Shown here: positions 1 through 7,874 of the stretch, one piece after another
Layout of the letters: each line of letters opens with the position of its first letter
Position numbering within the stretch: the first letter of the stretch is position 1
Assembly: GCF_006716305.1 (NCBI RefSeq)
Contig: NZ_VFOU01000001.1
Location: 496,001 to 560,000, forward strand
Direction of reading: 5' to 3'
Source: Enteractinococcus coprophilus
GTDB lineage: Bacteria; Actinomycetota; Actinomycetes; Actinomycetales; Micrococcaceae
DNA length: 64,000 nt
Position numbers and translations under genes: made by a program
Notes under the pieces: generated by a model
The model's input: the letters and a program-made list of their open reading frames with translations, nothing else
What the model was told of the DNA's origin: nothing
The model's database searches: none

Positions 1-1
1 T

Positions 2-64
2 TCCGTGGTCAATGGTCCAGCGGAAACGCCCCTGGCGGATAAGAAGGACTTGCTCAACGAGTGA
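2..64 (+). CDS. Possible C-terminal end of a gene running in from the left
   Basis: Twenty sense codons are open from the window edge to a TGA at 62-64. They would end in the residues DKKDLLNE. No family can be assigned from so short a tail. The rightward direction would make it convergent with the acyl-CoA ligase that follows. A small hairpin just after the stop is consistent with a gene end. This is a weak call based only on frame openness and position. Confidence 0.25.
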   Translation, partial: SVVNGPAETPLADKKDLLNE

Positions 65-69
65 GGACG

Positions 70-89
70 CCGTCTCGTTCAGGAGACGG
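70..89. terminator. Small hairpin between convergent genes
   Basis: CCGTCTC (70-76) pairs with GAGACGG (83-89) over a 6-nt loop. No T-run follows directly on either strand, so terminator activity is inferred from its position between two 3' ends. Confidence 0.3.
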
Positions 90-113
90 TCTCTAGCTGC
101 TGGTCCTAACCTT

Positions 114-1631
114 TTATAACGCGAAGACCTCGGCAAACTGTTCGCGCAACTGGGCTTTTTGTACTTTACCCATCACATTGCGCGGCAGCTGCTCGACCAC
201 TCGGTAGGCACGCGGTTGTTTATAACGGGCGAGCTGATCGCTCAGCATGCCGGTCAATTCCGTTGCATCGGGGGCTTGTCCATTGCGTGCTACCACGACC
301 GCGAGCACACCCTCCCCCAAATCAGCATCCGGGACGCCGATCACAGCCGACTCAGCGATCAGTGGGTGTTCATCCAGCAGCTGTTCAACTTCTTTGGGAT
401 AGACGTTGTACCCGCCGGAGATAATCATGTCCTTTGACCGGCCCGAGATGTGTAAATAACCTTCGGTATCATAGAAGCCCTGGTCGCCGGTGATAAAGAA
501 CCCGTTGTCACGCTTTTCTTCGCGAGTCTTTTCTGGATTGCGCCAGTACCGGTCAAACACATTCGGCCCGCGCACTTCAATCGAACCGACCTGCCCGTCA
601 GACAGCGGTTCCCCGGTCGTGGCGTCGACCACGGCGACTTCGATGCCCCGTAAGGGCTGACCAACGCTGCCCGGCCGACGTTCACCCCGACACGGATTGG
701 TCGTGTTGATCCCGGTCTCTGTCATGCCATAGCGCTCTAAAATATGGTGACCGGTGCGCTCGTAGAACGCCTCAAAATCAGCACTGAGTAGCGGTGCCGA
801 CCCAGAAACGAATAACCGCATATTGGCTACCGCCTTCGGGGTCAGTCGGTTGGAAGCCAGAAGCCGGGTATAGAACGTTGGCACACCCATCAACACGGTT
901 GCGTTAGCAAAACGATCTATGATGCCATCAACGTCCAACTCGTTCATCCACAGCATCGTGGCCCCAGCCGTCAGACTCATATTGATTGCCACGAACAGCC
1001 CGTGGATGTGGAAGATTGGCAGCGCGTGGATAAGCCGATCGTCGCCGGTAAATTCCCATGCCTCGAGTAACGCTTGACAGTTGCTGGCCAAGTTGCCGTG
1101 CGTGAGCACCGCACCTTTCGATCGGCCGGTGGTTCCTGAGGTGTAGAGAATCGCGGCCGGGTCTGCAGCAGTCACGGCTACGTGGGCCGTGAGTTTGGTT
1201 TCGCAGGCACTCAAAGTGCCGTTCCCTACGCCATCGAGCGTGAAGATTGCCGCCGACGGGATCATATCGCGCACTCCAGCTGTATCAGCGGGGTCAACCA
1301 CCACGGCGGCAGGTTCGGCGTCGTCGAGAAAATATTGCAGTTCGACACCAGTGTAGGCGGTATTCAGTGGCACGTAGATGCCACCTATTTGCAACACTGC
1401 AAGATATGCGGCTACCGCGCGAACGGACTTTTTGACCTGGCAGACCACTCGATCGCCCGGTTTCACCCCGGCCTGGGTCAGCAGGTGCGCGATGCGCTGG
1501 GCATCGGTCAGCACATCGTGGTAGGTGATGTAGCCGCCATGGGGAAGCTCAACGGCCGGCTTATCGGGATGGTGTTCGACGCGGTCAAGAAAGGCAGCAT
1601 AAATGCTGTCGAATGATGCTGGGGCCAACAC
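114..1631 (-). CDS. Malonyl-CoA synthetase-like acyl-CoA ligase (ANL superfamily)
   Basis: This is an adenylate-forming enzyme of 505 residues that should activate a carboxylate with ATP and CoA. Visible motifs are the phosphate loop YTSGTTGRSKG near residue 163, YGMTETG near residue 300, the hinge region TGDQGF, SGGYNVYPKEVEQ, and the C-terminal catalytic-lysine segment PRNVMGKVQ. The stretch LPIFHIHGLFVAINMSL resembles malonyl-CoA synthetase (MatB), so a small dicarboxylate or short acyl substrate is more likely than a long-chain fatty acid. The start is GTG at 1631 with a GGACGGA-like Shine-Dalgarno. A site resembling the TetR operators of the paa promoters sits immediately upstream (1636-1649), which suggests shared control with phenylacetate catabolism. 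Substrate is inferred and not proven. Confidence 0.85.
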   Translation of the reverse strand: MLAPASFDSIYAAFLDRVEHHPDKPAVELPHGGYITYHDVLTDAQRIAHLLTQAGVKPGDRVVCQVKKSVRAVAAYLAVLQIGGIYVPLNTAYTGVELQYFLDDAEPAAVVVDPADTAGVRDMIPSAAIFTLDGVGNGTLSACETKLTAHVAVTAADPAAILYTSGTTGRSKGAVLTHGNLASNCQALLEAWEFTGDDRLIHALPIFHIHGLFVAINMSLTAGATMLWMNELDVDGIIDRFANATVLMGVPTFYTRLLASNRLTPKAVANMRLFVSGSAPLLSADFEAFYERTGHHILERYGMTETGINTTNPCRGERRPGSVGQPLRGIEVAVVDATTGEPLSDGQVGSIEVRGPNVFDRYWRNPEKTREEKRDNGFFITGDQGFYDTEGYLHISGRSKDMIISGGYNVYPKEVEQLLDEHPLIAESAVIGVPDADLGEGVLAVVVARNGQAPDATELTGMLSDQLARYKQPRAYRVVEQLPRNVMGKVQKAQLREQFAEVFAL

Positions 1632-1635
1632 GTAT

Positions 1636-1649
1636 CCGTCCGTTCAGTT
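1636..1649. promoter_or_regulatory. Candidate third PaaR-type operator
   Basis: On the minus strand this reads AACTGAACGGACGG. The core CTGAACGNNCGG matches the reverse complement of the operator at 8944-8957. It lies 5-18 bp upstream of the ligase GTG, where a bound repressor would block initiation or elongation. The call is by eye only. Confidence 0.45.
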
Positions 1650-1806
1650 ATGAATGTACTGCTTGGTAGCTTACAAATCACCACGAGCAGACACAATGCG
1701 TGGAGTGCCACCCCAAGGGCACAGATCGAGTGTGGGACGCCCCCGGGGATTTCCTCAAAATCGATCGTAGTTAGCCGAGGGGCCGGGTTTCCGGAAGCAA
1801 TTCACT

Positions 1807-1950
1807 TCATGATTTCCGCAATATCTTCTTTGGAAACCACCCATTGATCCGTACAGCTGCACTTTCACCTAAGATCACCGAATAGGTTTCGATCGTGGCT
1901 TCCACGCATGCCCGTGCCGATCTGGCCGAGTCCACCGAGAGCGCGCCGCG
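1807..1950 (-). pseudogene. Possible remnant of a thiolase-like C-terminus
   Basis: The 1632-2018 gap has no intact gene. On the minus strand 47 codons are open between two TGA codons, with no good start. The reading EATIETYSVILGESAAV resembles the TVETYTV-type C-terminal segment of acetyl-CoA acetyltransferase-like proteins. It could be a decayed paralogue left behind the paa operon. The alternative is chance similarity, and the evidence is thin. Confidence 0.25.
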
Positions 1951-1969
1951 TCAACTGTGCTTAACCACA

Positions 1970-1999
1970 CCGGGCACGAACCCTGTGGTCCGTGCCCGG
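1970..1999 (-). terminator. Hairpin at the end of the paa operon
   Basis: CCGGGCACG (1970-1978) pairs perfectly with CGTGCCCGG (1991-1999). An outer ACCACA/TGTGGT pair at 1964-1969 and 2011-2016 could extend the structure. It lies just beyond the paaH stop. There is no strong T-run, so termination is inferred from position. Confidence 0.5.
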
Positions 2000-2018
2000 C
2001 TGTTGCAATGTGTGGTGA

Positions 2019-2876
2019 TTAATCGGTGTAGGTGTAGAAACCTTTACCGGTTTTTCGGCCCAGTTCGCCGCGTTCCACCATGTCACGCATGAGCTGTGGG
2101 GGCGCAAAGCGCGGGCCGAGTTTGTCTTCGAGGTACTCGGCAATGCCCAAGCGCACGTCGAGTCCGACAATATCGGTCAGTGCCAGCGGACCAATCGGGT
2201 GCTTGTAGCCCAGCACCATGGCATTGTCGATATCTTGGGCCGAGGCGACGCCCTCTTCAACCATCCGAATCGCTTCCAACCCCAGGGCAACACCCAGTCG
2301 AGAGGAAGCGAAACCCGGAGCGTCGGTCACAGTGACCGCGGTTTTGCCGATGCCTTCGGTCCATTGCGTCGTCAGAGCTTTGAGGTCTTCGGAGGTCTGT
2401 TTGCCGATGACGACCTCGACCAGCTTCGAAGCCGGCACCGGATTGAAAAAGTGCAGGCCACAGAAGTTGTGGGGGCGCTTGAGCTGTTCGGCCAGCCCAT
2501 CAACGGACATCGATGACGTATTGGTCGCCAGGTAGGCATCCTCGGGCAGGTGTTGTTCGACCGATTGCAGCGAGGCGACCTTCAGGTCAAAATCCTCGGG
2601 CACCGCTTCGATGACCAGCCCGGCGTCGGCAAAGGCTTCCTGTTCGGTGGTCACGGTCAGTTTCGCTTCGTAGTCAGCAACGTTGCCGTCAACCTTGCCT
2701 CGTTCCACGGAACCGGTTACATCGCGCAGGACCCGTTCGCGGGCTGCGGTGGCGGCATCGTCATCACGTTCTACCACGATGACGTTACTGCCGGAGGTGA
2801 GGAAGGCGTGGGCGATGCCGGCGCCCATGCGGCCGCCGCCCAACACGCCAACGGTAGTCGGAAGAGTCTTTGTCAT
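2019..2876 (-). CDS. paaH: 3-hydroxyacyl-CoA dehydrogenase (3-hydroxyadipyl-CoA dehydrogenase)
   Basis: NAD-dependent oxidation of 3-hydroxyadipyl-CoA to 3-oxoadipyl-CoA is the expected step in phenylacetate breakdown. The 285-residue protein has an N-terminal Rossmann fold with GVLGGGRMGAGIA near residue 10, the active-site region TNTSSMSV and GLHFFNPVPASKLVEVV, and the C-terminal helical domain with GYKHPIGPLALTDIVGLD and GRKTGKGFYTY. Length and motifs fit the 3-hydroxybutyryl-CoA dehydrogenase (FadB2/PaaH) family. It is the last gene of the leftward paa operon, 31 bp after the thiolase. The ATG at 2876 has AGGAG four bases upstream. By motif alone it could also act on 3-hydroxybutyryl-CoA; the operon context favours PaaH. 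Confidence 0.93.
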   Translation of the reverse strand: MTKTLPTTVGVLGGGRMGAGIAHAFLTSGSNVIVVERDDDAATAARERVLRDVTGSVERGKVDGNVADYEAKLTVTTEQEAFADAGLVIEAVPEDFDLKVASLQSVEQHLPEDAYLATNTSSMSVDGLAEQLKRPHNFCGLHFFNPVPASKLVEVVIGKQTSEDLKALTTQWTEGIGKTAVTVTDAPGFASSRLGVALGLEAIRMVEEGVASAQDIDNAMVLGYKHPIGPLALTDIVGLDVRLGIAEYLEDKLGPRFAPPQLMRDMVERGELGRKTGKGFYTYTD

Positions 2877-2907
2877 GCTGCTCCTGAAATCTTGTGCGGG
2901 TAGGGTC

Positions 2908-4125
2908 TTAGACGCGTTCGACGAGCATCGCGGCGCCCTGGCCGACGCCGATGCACATCGTGGCCAGACCGCGGGACTGCTGCGCTGCTTCCAGGCGCGA
3001 CAGCAGGGTAATGATGATGCGCGACCCCGAGGAGCCTAGCGGGTGCCCCAGAGCAATCGCGCCACCCCAGGTATTGACGATGTCTGGGTTCAGGCCCAGG
3101 CGGCGGATCGAGGCCAGCGATTGGGTGGCAAAGGCTTCGTTGATTTCGGCGGCGTCGAGGTCATCGACGGTCCAGCCGGCTTTGGCCAGGACCTTTTCGG
3201 TGGCTGGGACCGGTCCCAGACCCATGACTTCGGGTGCTAGTCCGGCTGAGCCACCGGCCACGACACGAGCGCGCGGGGTCAGGTTGTACTTATCGATGGC
3301 CTTCTGCGAGGCGACGATAATGGCCGAGGCGCCGTCGTTGAGACTCGACGAGTTCCCGGCGGTGACAACATCGCCCAGCGAGGTGACCGGGCGCAGTTTC
3401 GCCAGGTTTTCGACAGTAGTGCCGGGGCGGGGGCCTTCATCGGTATCGACCACGGTCACGTTGCCCTTGCGGTCGGTGATTTCCACCGGCACGATTTCAC
3501 TATCAAAGCAGCCGGCCTGTTGTGCGGCAACGGCTTTGGCCTGGGACGCGACAGCGAATTCGTCGGCCTCTTCACGAGTGATGCCGTCAACGTTGGCGAC
3601 TTCTTGGGCGGTTTCGGTCATCGAGTAGGTCATTTTGCCGTCGCGTGACAGGTCGCCGTGTTCAAAGCGCGGGTTGACGAAGCGCCAGCCCAACGCAGAG
3701 TCGAACATCTGCCCGGGTTGACCGAATGCACGGGTGGGTTTTTCTAGGACCCACGGGGCGCGCGACATGGATTCGACTCCGCCGGCGATGACGATGTCGG
3801 CGTCACCGACGGCAATCATGCGAGCAGCAGTTTCAATTGCGGACATGCCCGAAGCACACAGACGGTTCACGGTCATCGCGGGTACGGACTGGTCGCCACC
3901 GGCGAGCAGCCAGGCCATGCGGGCCACGTTGCGGTTTTCTTCACCGGCACCGTTGGCGTTGCCAAGCAGCACCTCATCGACGTCGGCTGGATCAATCCCG
4001 GTGTCTTCCAGGACGGCTTTGATGGTCAAGGCGGCCAGGTCATCGGGACGCACGGAGCTCAAGGCTCCAGAGTGACGGCCCACCGGGGTGCGCTTACCCG
4101 AGACTAAGAATGCTTCTGCTACCAC
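2908..4125 (-). CDS. paaJ: Acetyl-CoA acyltransferase (3-oxoadipyl-CoA thiolase)
   Basis: The enzyme cleaves 3-oxoadipyl-CoA (and possibly other 3-oxoacyl-CoAs) to acetyl-CoA and succinyl-CoA. Thiolase motifs are present: the nucleophilic cysteine in VNRLCASGMSAIE, GGVESMSRAPWV, NEAFATQSLA, GGAIALGHPLGSSGSRI and the C-terminal CIGVGQGAAMLVE. The open frame extends to 4209, but the GTG at 4125 is preferred: it follows AAAGGAG and gives a 405-residue protein starting VVAEAFLVSGKRTPVG, as in the family. The same AGGAG-4nt-start spacing occurs at paaH and paaD. The upstream extension would cross the hairpin at 4188-4218. It lies between paaG and paaH in the paa operon. Confidence 0.92.
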   Translation of the reverse strand: MVAEAFLVSGKRTPVGRHSGALSSVRPDDLAALTIKAVLEDTGIDPADVDEVLLGNANGAGEENRNVARMAWLLAGGDQSVPAMTVNRLCASGMSAIETAARMIAVGDADIVIAGGVESMSRAPWVLEKPTRAFGQPGQMFDSALGWRFVNPRFEHGDLSRDGKMTYSMTETAQEVANVDGITREEADEFAVASQAKAVAAQQAGCFDSEIVPVEITDRKGNVTVVDTDEGPRPGTTVENLAKLRPVTSLGDVVTAGNSSSLNDGASAIIVASQKAIDKYNLTPRARVVAGGSAGLAPEVMGLGPVPATEKVLAKAGWTVDDLDAAEINEAFATQSLASIRRLGLNPDIVNTWGGAIALGHPLGSSGSRIIITLLSRLEAAQQSRGLATMCIGVGQGAAMLVERV

Positions 4126-4187
4126 GTGGCTCCTTTGAGATGGCATGAAATTTGGTTGTGCACGTACTAGGTGACCGCTAACCCACA

Positions 4188-4218
4188 AGCTGGCTGTTGT
4201 GCAAGACAACAGCCAGCT
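4188..4218. repeat. Perfect intercistronic hairpin between paaG and paaJ
   Basis: AGCTGGCTGTTGT (4188-4200) pairs with ACAACAGCCAGCT (4206-4218): 13 bp, 5-nt loop, no mismatch. It sits in the only large gap (131 bp) inside the paa operon. No T-run follows on the minus strand, so it is more likely an mRNA processing or stability element, or a partial attenuator, than a full terminator. Confidence 0.6.
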
Positions 4219-4256
4219 GCAGGTTTTAGGGAGGTTGGGAGCGATCTTCCCAACGA

Positions 4257-5039
4257 TTATCCGGTGATCAGTTCACCGGTGAACTGTGGTTTGCGTTTTT
4301 CTTGGAACGCAGCGAATCCTTCGGCGTAGTCGGCGGTTGAACACAGTTTGCCCTGGGCAATGTTTTCTTGTTCCACCGACTCCCACAGGCCAATGCGTTG
4401 GTCACGAATCTGGGCGACCAGCTCGCGCGAGGCCAAGAAGGCACCGGTTGCGCCCTGGGCGGCTTTTGCGACTTTTTCGCGGGTGAAGTCCAGCAGTTCA
4501 TCGGTTGGAACCCAGCGCGAGAAGAGGCCTTGTTCCACGGCTTCTTTGCCCGACATCAGATCTGCGGTGTAGATCAGATCCAGGGTCCGGTGGGCGCCGA
4601 GGCGTTCGGTGAACAGTGCGTGGCCGCCCGAATCCAGGGTTGCACCCAGGTTGGCAAACGGTGAGCCGATCTTGGCGTTTTCGGCAACATAGACGACGTC
4701 GGTGGCAATGGCCAGGCCCAGGCCAACACCAAGGCAGGCGCCTTGGACGGCGGCGAAGGTGGGTGCCGGGAAGTCGGCCATCTGGCGCAGTACCGGAGTC
4801 ACCAACTTCGACAGGTAGTCGTAGGCGTCGTCGACGGCTGGATCAACATTGGAGATATCGCGTCCAGCACTGAAACCGCGACCTTCACCGCGAAGCAACA
4901 AGGCGCGCACGCCGGCTTCGGCGGCCTCAGTATAGGCCTGACCAAGGTCATTGATCGCGGTCTCGTCGAGCGCGTTCATTTTTTCTGGTGCGTTGAGCGT
5001 GACCTCGGCGATGTTGTCGGTAATCTCAAGATTGATCAT
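4257..5039 (-). CDS. paaG: Enoyl-CoA hydratase/isomerase family protein (PaaG-like)
   Basis: A crotonase-fold protein of about 260 residues. The oxyanion-hole motifs RGEGRGFSAGRDIS (near 50-62) and QGACLGVGLGLAIATDVVY (near 104-122) are visible, followed by the conserved KIGSPFANLGATLDSGG. In the pathway PaaG isomerises the ring-1,2-epoxide to the oxepin, while PaaF hydrates the later enoyl-CoA. This is the only crotonase in the operon, so which step it performs cannot be settled by eye, and it may serve both. Two ATGs (5045 and 5039) compete. The second has AAGGA at a better spacing and starts MINLEITD. The gap to the paaE stop is only a few bases. Confidence 0.85.
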   Translation of the reverse strand: MINLEITDNIAEVTLNAPEKMNALDETAINDLGQAYTEAAEAGVRALLLRGEGRGFSAGRDISNVDPAVDDAYDYLSKLVTPVLRQMADFPAPTFAAVQGACLGVGLGLAIATDVVYVAENAKIGSPFANLGATLDSGGHALFTERLGAHRTLDLIYTADLMSGKEAVEQGLFSRWVPTDELLDFTREKVAKAAQGATGAFLASRELVAQIRDQRIGLWESVEQENIAQGKLCSTADYAEGFAAFQEKRKPQFTGELITG

Positions 5040-5047
5040 GGGCATCC

Positions 5048-6208
5048 TTAGGCATCAAAGTCGACGGTCAGGGAGTCAGAGGTTGGGCGCGTCTGACAGG
5101 TCAGCACATAGCCAGCTTCGACTTCGTCAGATTCCAGTGCGTAGTTTTCGTCCATTTCGAACGTCCCCGTAACCACTTTCGCACGACATGTACCGCACAC
5201 GCCTCCGGCGCAAGCAAACGGGGTGTCCGGGCGAACGCGCAGGGCGGCATTGAGTACCGATTCGTTGGCCGACACCGGGGTCTCAACCGATGACGACAGG
5301 CCGTCGAGCGAAAATTCGATGGTCCGGTTCTTGCCCCTCGGATCAACTTCGACCGGGCGGCCGCGTTGACCGCGCGGACCATCCGACGGGTCGCCGGTGG
5401 TGAACAGTTCATAGCGAACGGCGTCTTCGTCGACTCCGCGTTCTTTGAGCTTGTCGCGGGTCATCTGCACGAGTTCGAAGGGGCCACAGAGGAACCATTC
5501 GACGGCGTTTTCTACCGGGATGATGTTGGTGAGCAGTTCGTCGAGTTTTTCCTCATCGATGCGTCCTGACATCAGCGGGGAGATGCGCTGTTCGCGCGAT
5601 AGCACGTGGTGGATCGACAGACGAGCAGGGTATTTGTCTTTGAGATCCCCGAGTTCCTCGGCGAACATGACATCCATGGCGGACCGGTTGGCATAGATCA
5701 GGTCAATCGTGGTGTTGTCCGTGGATTTCAGCACGGTGGCCACAATCGACATGATCGGGGTAATACCGGAACCGGCGGCTATCGCAACGAAGTGTCCGCC
5801 GTCGTTTTCGTGGGCTTCGACGATCGCTTCGGGATCATTCAGCGCGGTTGAGTGCATGCGCGAGGTGAAGGCTCCCTGCGGGTTCATCACATTGATGGTG
5901 TCGCCAGCTTTGAGCGTTTCGTGTGCCCAGGTCGAAAAGAGGCCGCCAAAGTCGCGTTTGATGGCGACGCGGATTTCGCCGGGTACAGGCTCCGCACAAA
6001 TTGAGTACGAGCGGCGCACTTCTTCGCCGTCGATGGTTGCTCGTAGTGCAACGTACTGACCGGGCACGTAGTTGTAGTCGTCTTGGAGTTCTTCGGGGAT
6101 CGCGAAGGCGACTTCAATAGCGTCGTCGGTCAGCTGGCGAATCTCGGAGACGGTGAGCGAGTTGAACCGTGCGCGTCTCCGGGCGGGTGCCTTCAAGGTT
6201 TCAGTCAT
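5048..6208 (-). CDS. paaE: Phenylacetyl-CoA epoxidase reductase subunit
   Basis: Transfers electrons from NAD(P)H through FAD and a 2Fe-2S cluster to the PaaABC di-iron oxygenase. The 386-residue protein has a ferredoxin-reductase FAD domain (YVPGQYVALRA, RRSYSICAEP), an NAD-binding domain (IAAGSGITPIMSIV, FLCGPFELV) and a C-terminal plant-type ferredoxin domain with CAGGVCGTC followed by a distal Cys in VLTCQTRP. Domain order and length match PaaE. It lies 15 bp after paaD and a few bases before paaG. The ATG at 6208 has only a distant AAGGAA upstream, so translation may depend on coupling. Confidence 0.95.
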   Translation of the reverse strand: MTETLKAPARRRARFNSLTVSEIRQLTDDAIEVAFAIPEELQDDYNYVPGQYVALRATIDGEEVRRSYSICAEPVPGEIRVAIKRDFGGLFSTWAHETLKAGDTINVMNPQGAFTSRMHSTALNDPEAIVEAHENDGGHFVAIAAGSGITPIMSIVATVLKSTDNTTIDLIYANRSAMDVMFAEELGDLKDKYPARLSIHHVLSREQRISPLMSGRIDEEKLDELLTNIIPVENAVEWFLCGPFELVQMTRDKLKERGVDEDAVRYELFTTGDPSDGPRGQRGRPVEVDPRGKNRTIEFSLDGLSSSVETPVSANESVLNAALRVRPDTPFACAGGVCGTCRAKVVTGTFEMDENYALESDEVEAGYVLTCQTRPTSDSLTVDFDA

Positions 6209-6223
6209 TTTTCAGCGAGTTCC

Positions 6224-6745
6224 TTAGTGGACTTTGAAGTAGTCGAATGGTTCCAAACAGTCGTTGCAGGTGTACAGGGCCTTGCACGCGGTGGAGCCAA
6301 AGCGAGTGACTTCGCGGGTGTTCAGGGAGTGGCACTGCGGGCATTTGACGGCCATCTGTATCATGATCGGCCCGTTGACCGCGGCTTTTCCGGTCGGTGG
6401 TGCAATCCCGTATTCTTCAAGTTTGCGTTTCCCGTCGTCGGACATCCAGTCGGTGGTCCAGGCCGGCGTCAACACAAGGTTGACTTCCGAGTCCTGATAA
6501 CCGGCGGCAGCCAGTGCTGCTTGGACGTCGCGGGAGATGGTTTCCATCGCGGGGCAGCCCGAGTAGGTGGGTGTAATGGTGACCACGGCTTTGCCGGCGA
6601 CCAGTTCGACGCCGCGCAAAATGCCGAGGTCTTCGATGGTCACAACCGGAACTTCGGGATCAGGAACGTTGCGAACGGCGTCCCAAAGTTCCTGACCCAC
6701 CTGATCGGTTGGTCGTAGTGTTGTCGATGCGGCGGTCATTACCAC
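6224..6745 (-). CDS. paaD: Phenylacetyl-CoA epoxidase maturation protein PaaD
   Basis: PaaD is a DUF59/MIP18-type protein thought to help assemble the metal or Fe-S centre of the epoxidase. In this 173-residue protein the N-terminal domain carries DPEVPVVTIEDLGILRGV and TPTYSGCPAMETI. A C-terminal zinc-finger-like module has four cysteines in CPQC and CNDC context plus STAC. The gene overlaps the end of paaC. GTG at 6745 has AGGAG at 4 nt, while ATG at 6739 forms a TAATG overlap with the paaC stop. Either may be used and the difference is two residues. It sits in the canonical paaABCDE order. Confidence 0.93.
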   Translation of the reverse strand: MVMTAASTTLRPTDQVGQELWDAVRNVPDPEVPVVTIEDLGILRGVELVAGKAVVTITPTYSGCPAMETISRDVQAALAAAGYQDSEVNLVLTPAWTTDWMSDDGKRKLEEYGIAPPTGKAAVNGPIMIQMAVKCPQCHSLNTREVTRFGSTACKALYTCNDCLEPFDYFKVH

Positions 6746-7572
6746 GTTGCTCCTGGGAATTGACGTGCAAGCACTTGCATCTCTCCCAGAATGTGGCCAC
6801 GGTGTTCGGAGAACCGACCCGAGCGGTCGCCACCGAAGGCGCCGGCCACATCGGGGATCTCAAGCGTTGCTTGTTCGATGATGGGTTGGATGCGCTGGTC
6901 AAAGGACTCGCGCAGGGTCGATGGCAGCACGGCGATGCCGCGGTCGGCGAGATCGCGCAGCAGATCATCGTCGGCGAAGAGTTCATCGACGTATGGCCAC
7001 ATGTAGTAGAGGCCTTCTTGCATACGGCGGTGCGATTCCTCGGTGCCGTCCCCTAGACGCAGGGTCCACTGGGCGGCGTGGTCGAGGTGATACATGACCT
7101 CTTTGAGTGCCTTCGCTGCCACGGCGGCCAGGGTTTCGTCTTTGGAATCGACCAGGCGGGAGAACAGTTCATACTGGTAGGTCGCAAAGATCAACTGGCG
7201 GGCGATGGTTTGCCCGAAGTCGCCGTTTTCTTGTTCGACTAGCCGACACGAGTAGAATTCGTGGGTGTCACGGAAGTAAGCCAGTTCGTCTTCGGTTTTA
7301 CCCCATGCGGATCCCGCGTAGGACAGCAGGAAGCGGGCATGACCCAACTGGTCCTGGGCAATATTTGCCAGGGCGACGTCTTCTTCCATTTCTGGTGCGC
7401 GCGAGATCCAATAGCCCAGACGCTGGGCAAGTATCAGGGCATCGTCGCCGAGATACATCGCGTAGGTGGCCACATCTTCAGGCGCCTTGTTTTCCGAGGC
7501 AATGATATCTTCCGGGGTGATCGCGTTACCAGCGGACTGGCGAGTTGCGGAATCAGAACTTGCGAAACTCAT
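6739..7572 (-). CDS. paaC: Phenylacetyl-CoA epoxidase subunit PaaC
   Basis: Structural, non-catalytic ferritin-like subunit that pairs with PaaA in the ring epoxidase. The 277-residue, mostly helical protein has the family segments YAMYLGDDALILAQRLGYW, IAQDQLGHARFLLSYAG, DFGQTIARQL and YHLDHAAQW. The ATG at 7572 overlaps the paaB stop as ATGA with a GGAG ten bases upstream, which indicates translational coupling. The extended serine/threonine-rich N-terminus before residue 25 is slightly longer than typical. Confidence 0.95.
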   Translation of the reverse strand: MSFASSDSATRQSAGNAITPEDIIASENKAPEDVATYAMYLGDDALILAQRLGYWISRAPEMEEDVALANIAQDQLGHARFLLSYAGSAWGKTEDELAYFRDTHEFYSCRLVEQENGDFGQTIARQLIFATYQYELFSRLVDSKDETLAAVAAKALKEVMYHLDHAAQWTLRLGDGTEESHRRMQEGLYYMWPYVDELFADDDLLRDLADRGIAVLPSTLRESFDQRIQPIIEQATLEIPDVAGAFGGDRSGRFSEHRGHILGEMQVLARQFPGATW

Positions 7573-7868
7573 AGGTGCTTCACTCCTTCAGACTTGGTGT
7601 AGTAGGTCGCGTGACGAAACGCTTTGCCCTGCGAAGACTCAAAGAACCCGCCTTTAGAATCTGGATCCGAGCTTGAGATCGCGTCGGATGGCACAACCCA
7701 CACCGAGGTGCCTTCGTTGCGACGGGTGTACAGGTCGCGGGCGTTGCGGAGTGCCATGGTGGCATCCGGGGCGTGGAGCGAACCGGCGTGTACGTGGGAG
7801 AGCCCGCGGGAGGAGCGGACAAATACTTCGTACAGTGGCCACGATGCGTCAACGTTGTGTTGGGACAT
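7569..7868 (-). CDS. paaB: Phenylacetyl-CoA epoxidase subunit PaaB
   Basis: A small 99-residue subunit needed for epoxidase activity, thought to bridge the PaaAC dimers. It starts with WPLYEVFVRSSRGLSHVHAGS and continues DATMALRNARDLYTRRNEG, both typical of PaaB. It lies 6 bp after paaA and overlaps paaC by four bases. The start is ATG at 7868, with GGAG inside the end of paaA as the likely ribosome site. Confidence 0.96.
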   Translation of the reverse strand: MSQHNVDASWPLYEVFVRSSRGLSHVHAGSLHAPDATMALRNARDLYTRRNEGTSVWVVPSDAISSSDPDSKGGFFESSQGKAFRHATYYTKSEGVKHL

Positions 7869-7874
7869 GGTTTC

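Noticed and set aside
4126-4209. Longer N-terminus for the thiolase (frame open to 4209)
   Set aside because: The additional 28 residues would span the hairpin and the ribosome site AAAGGAG, and the family begins at VAEAFLVSG.
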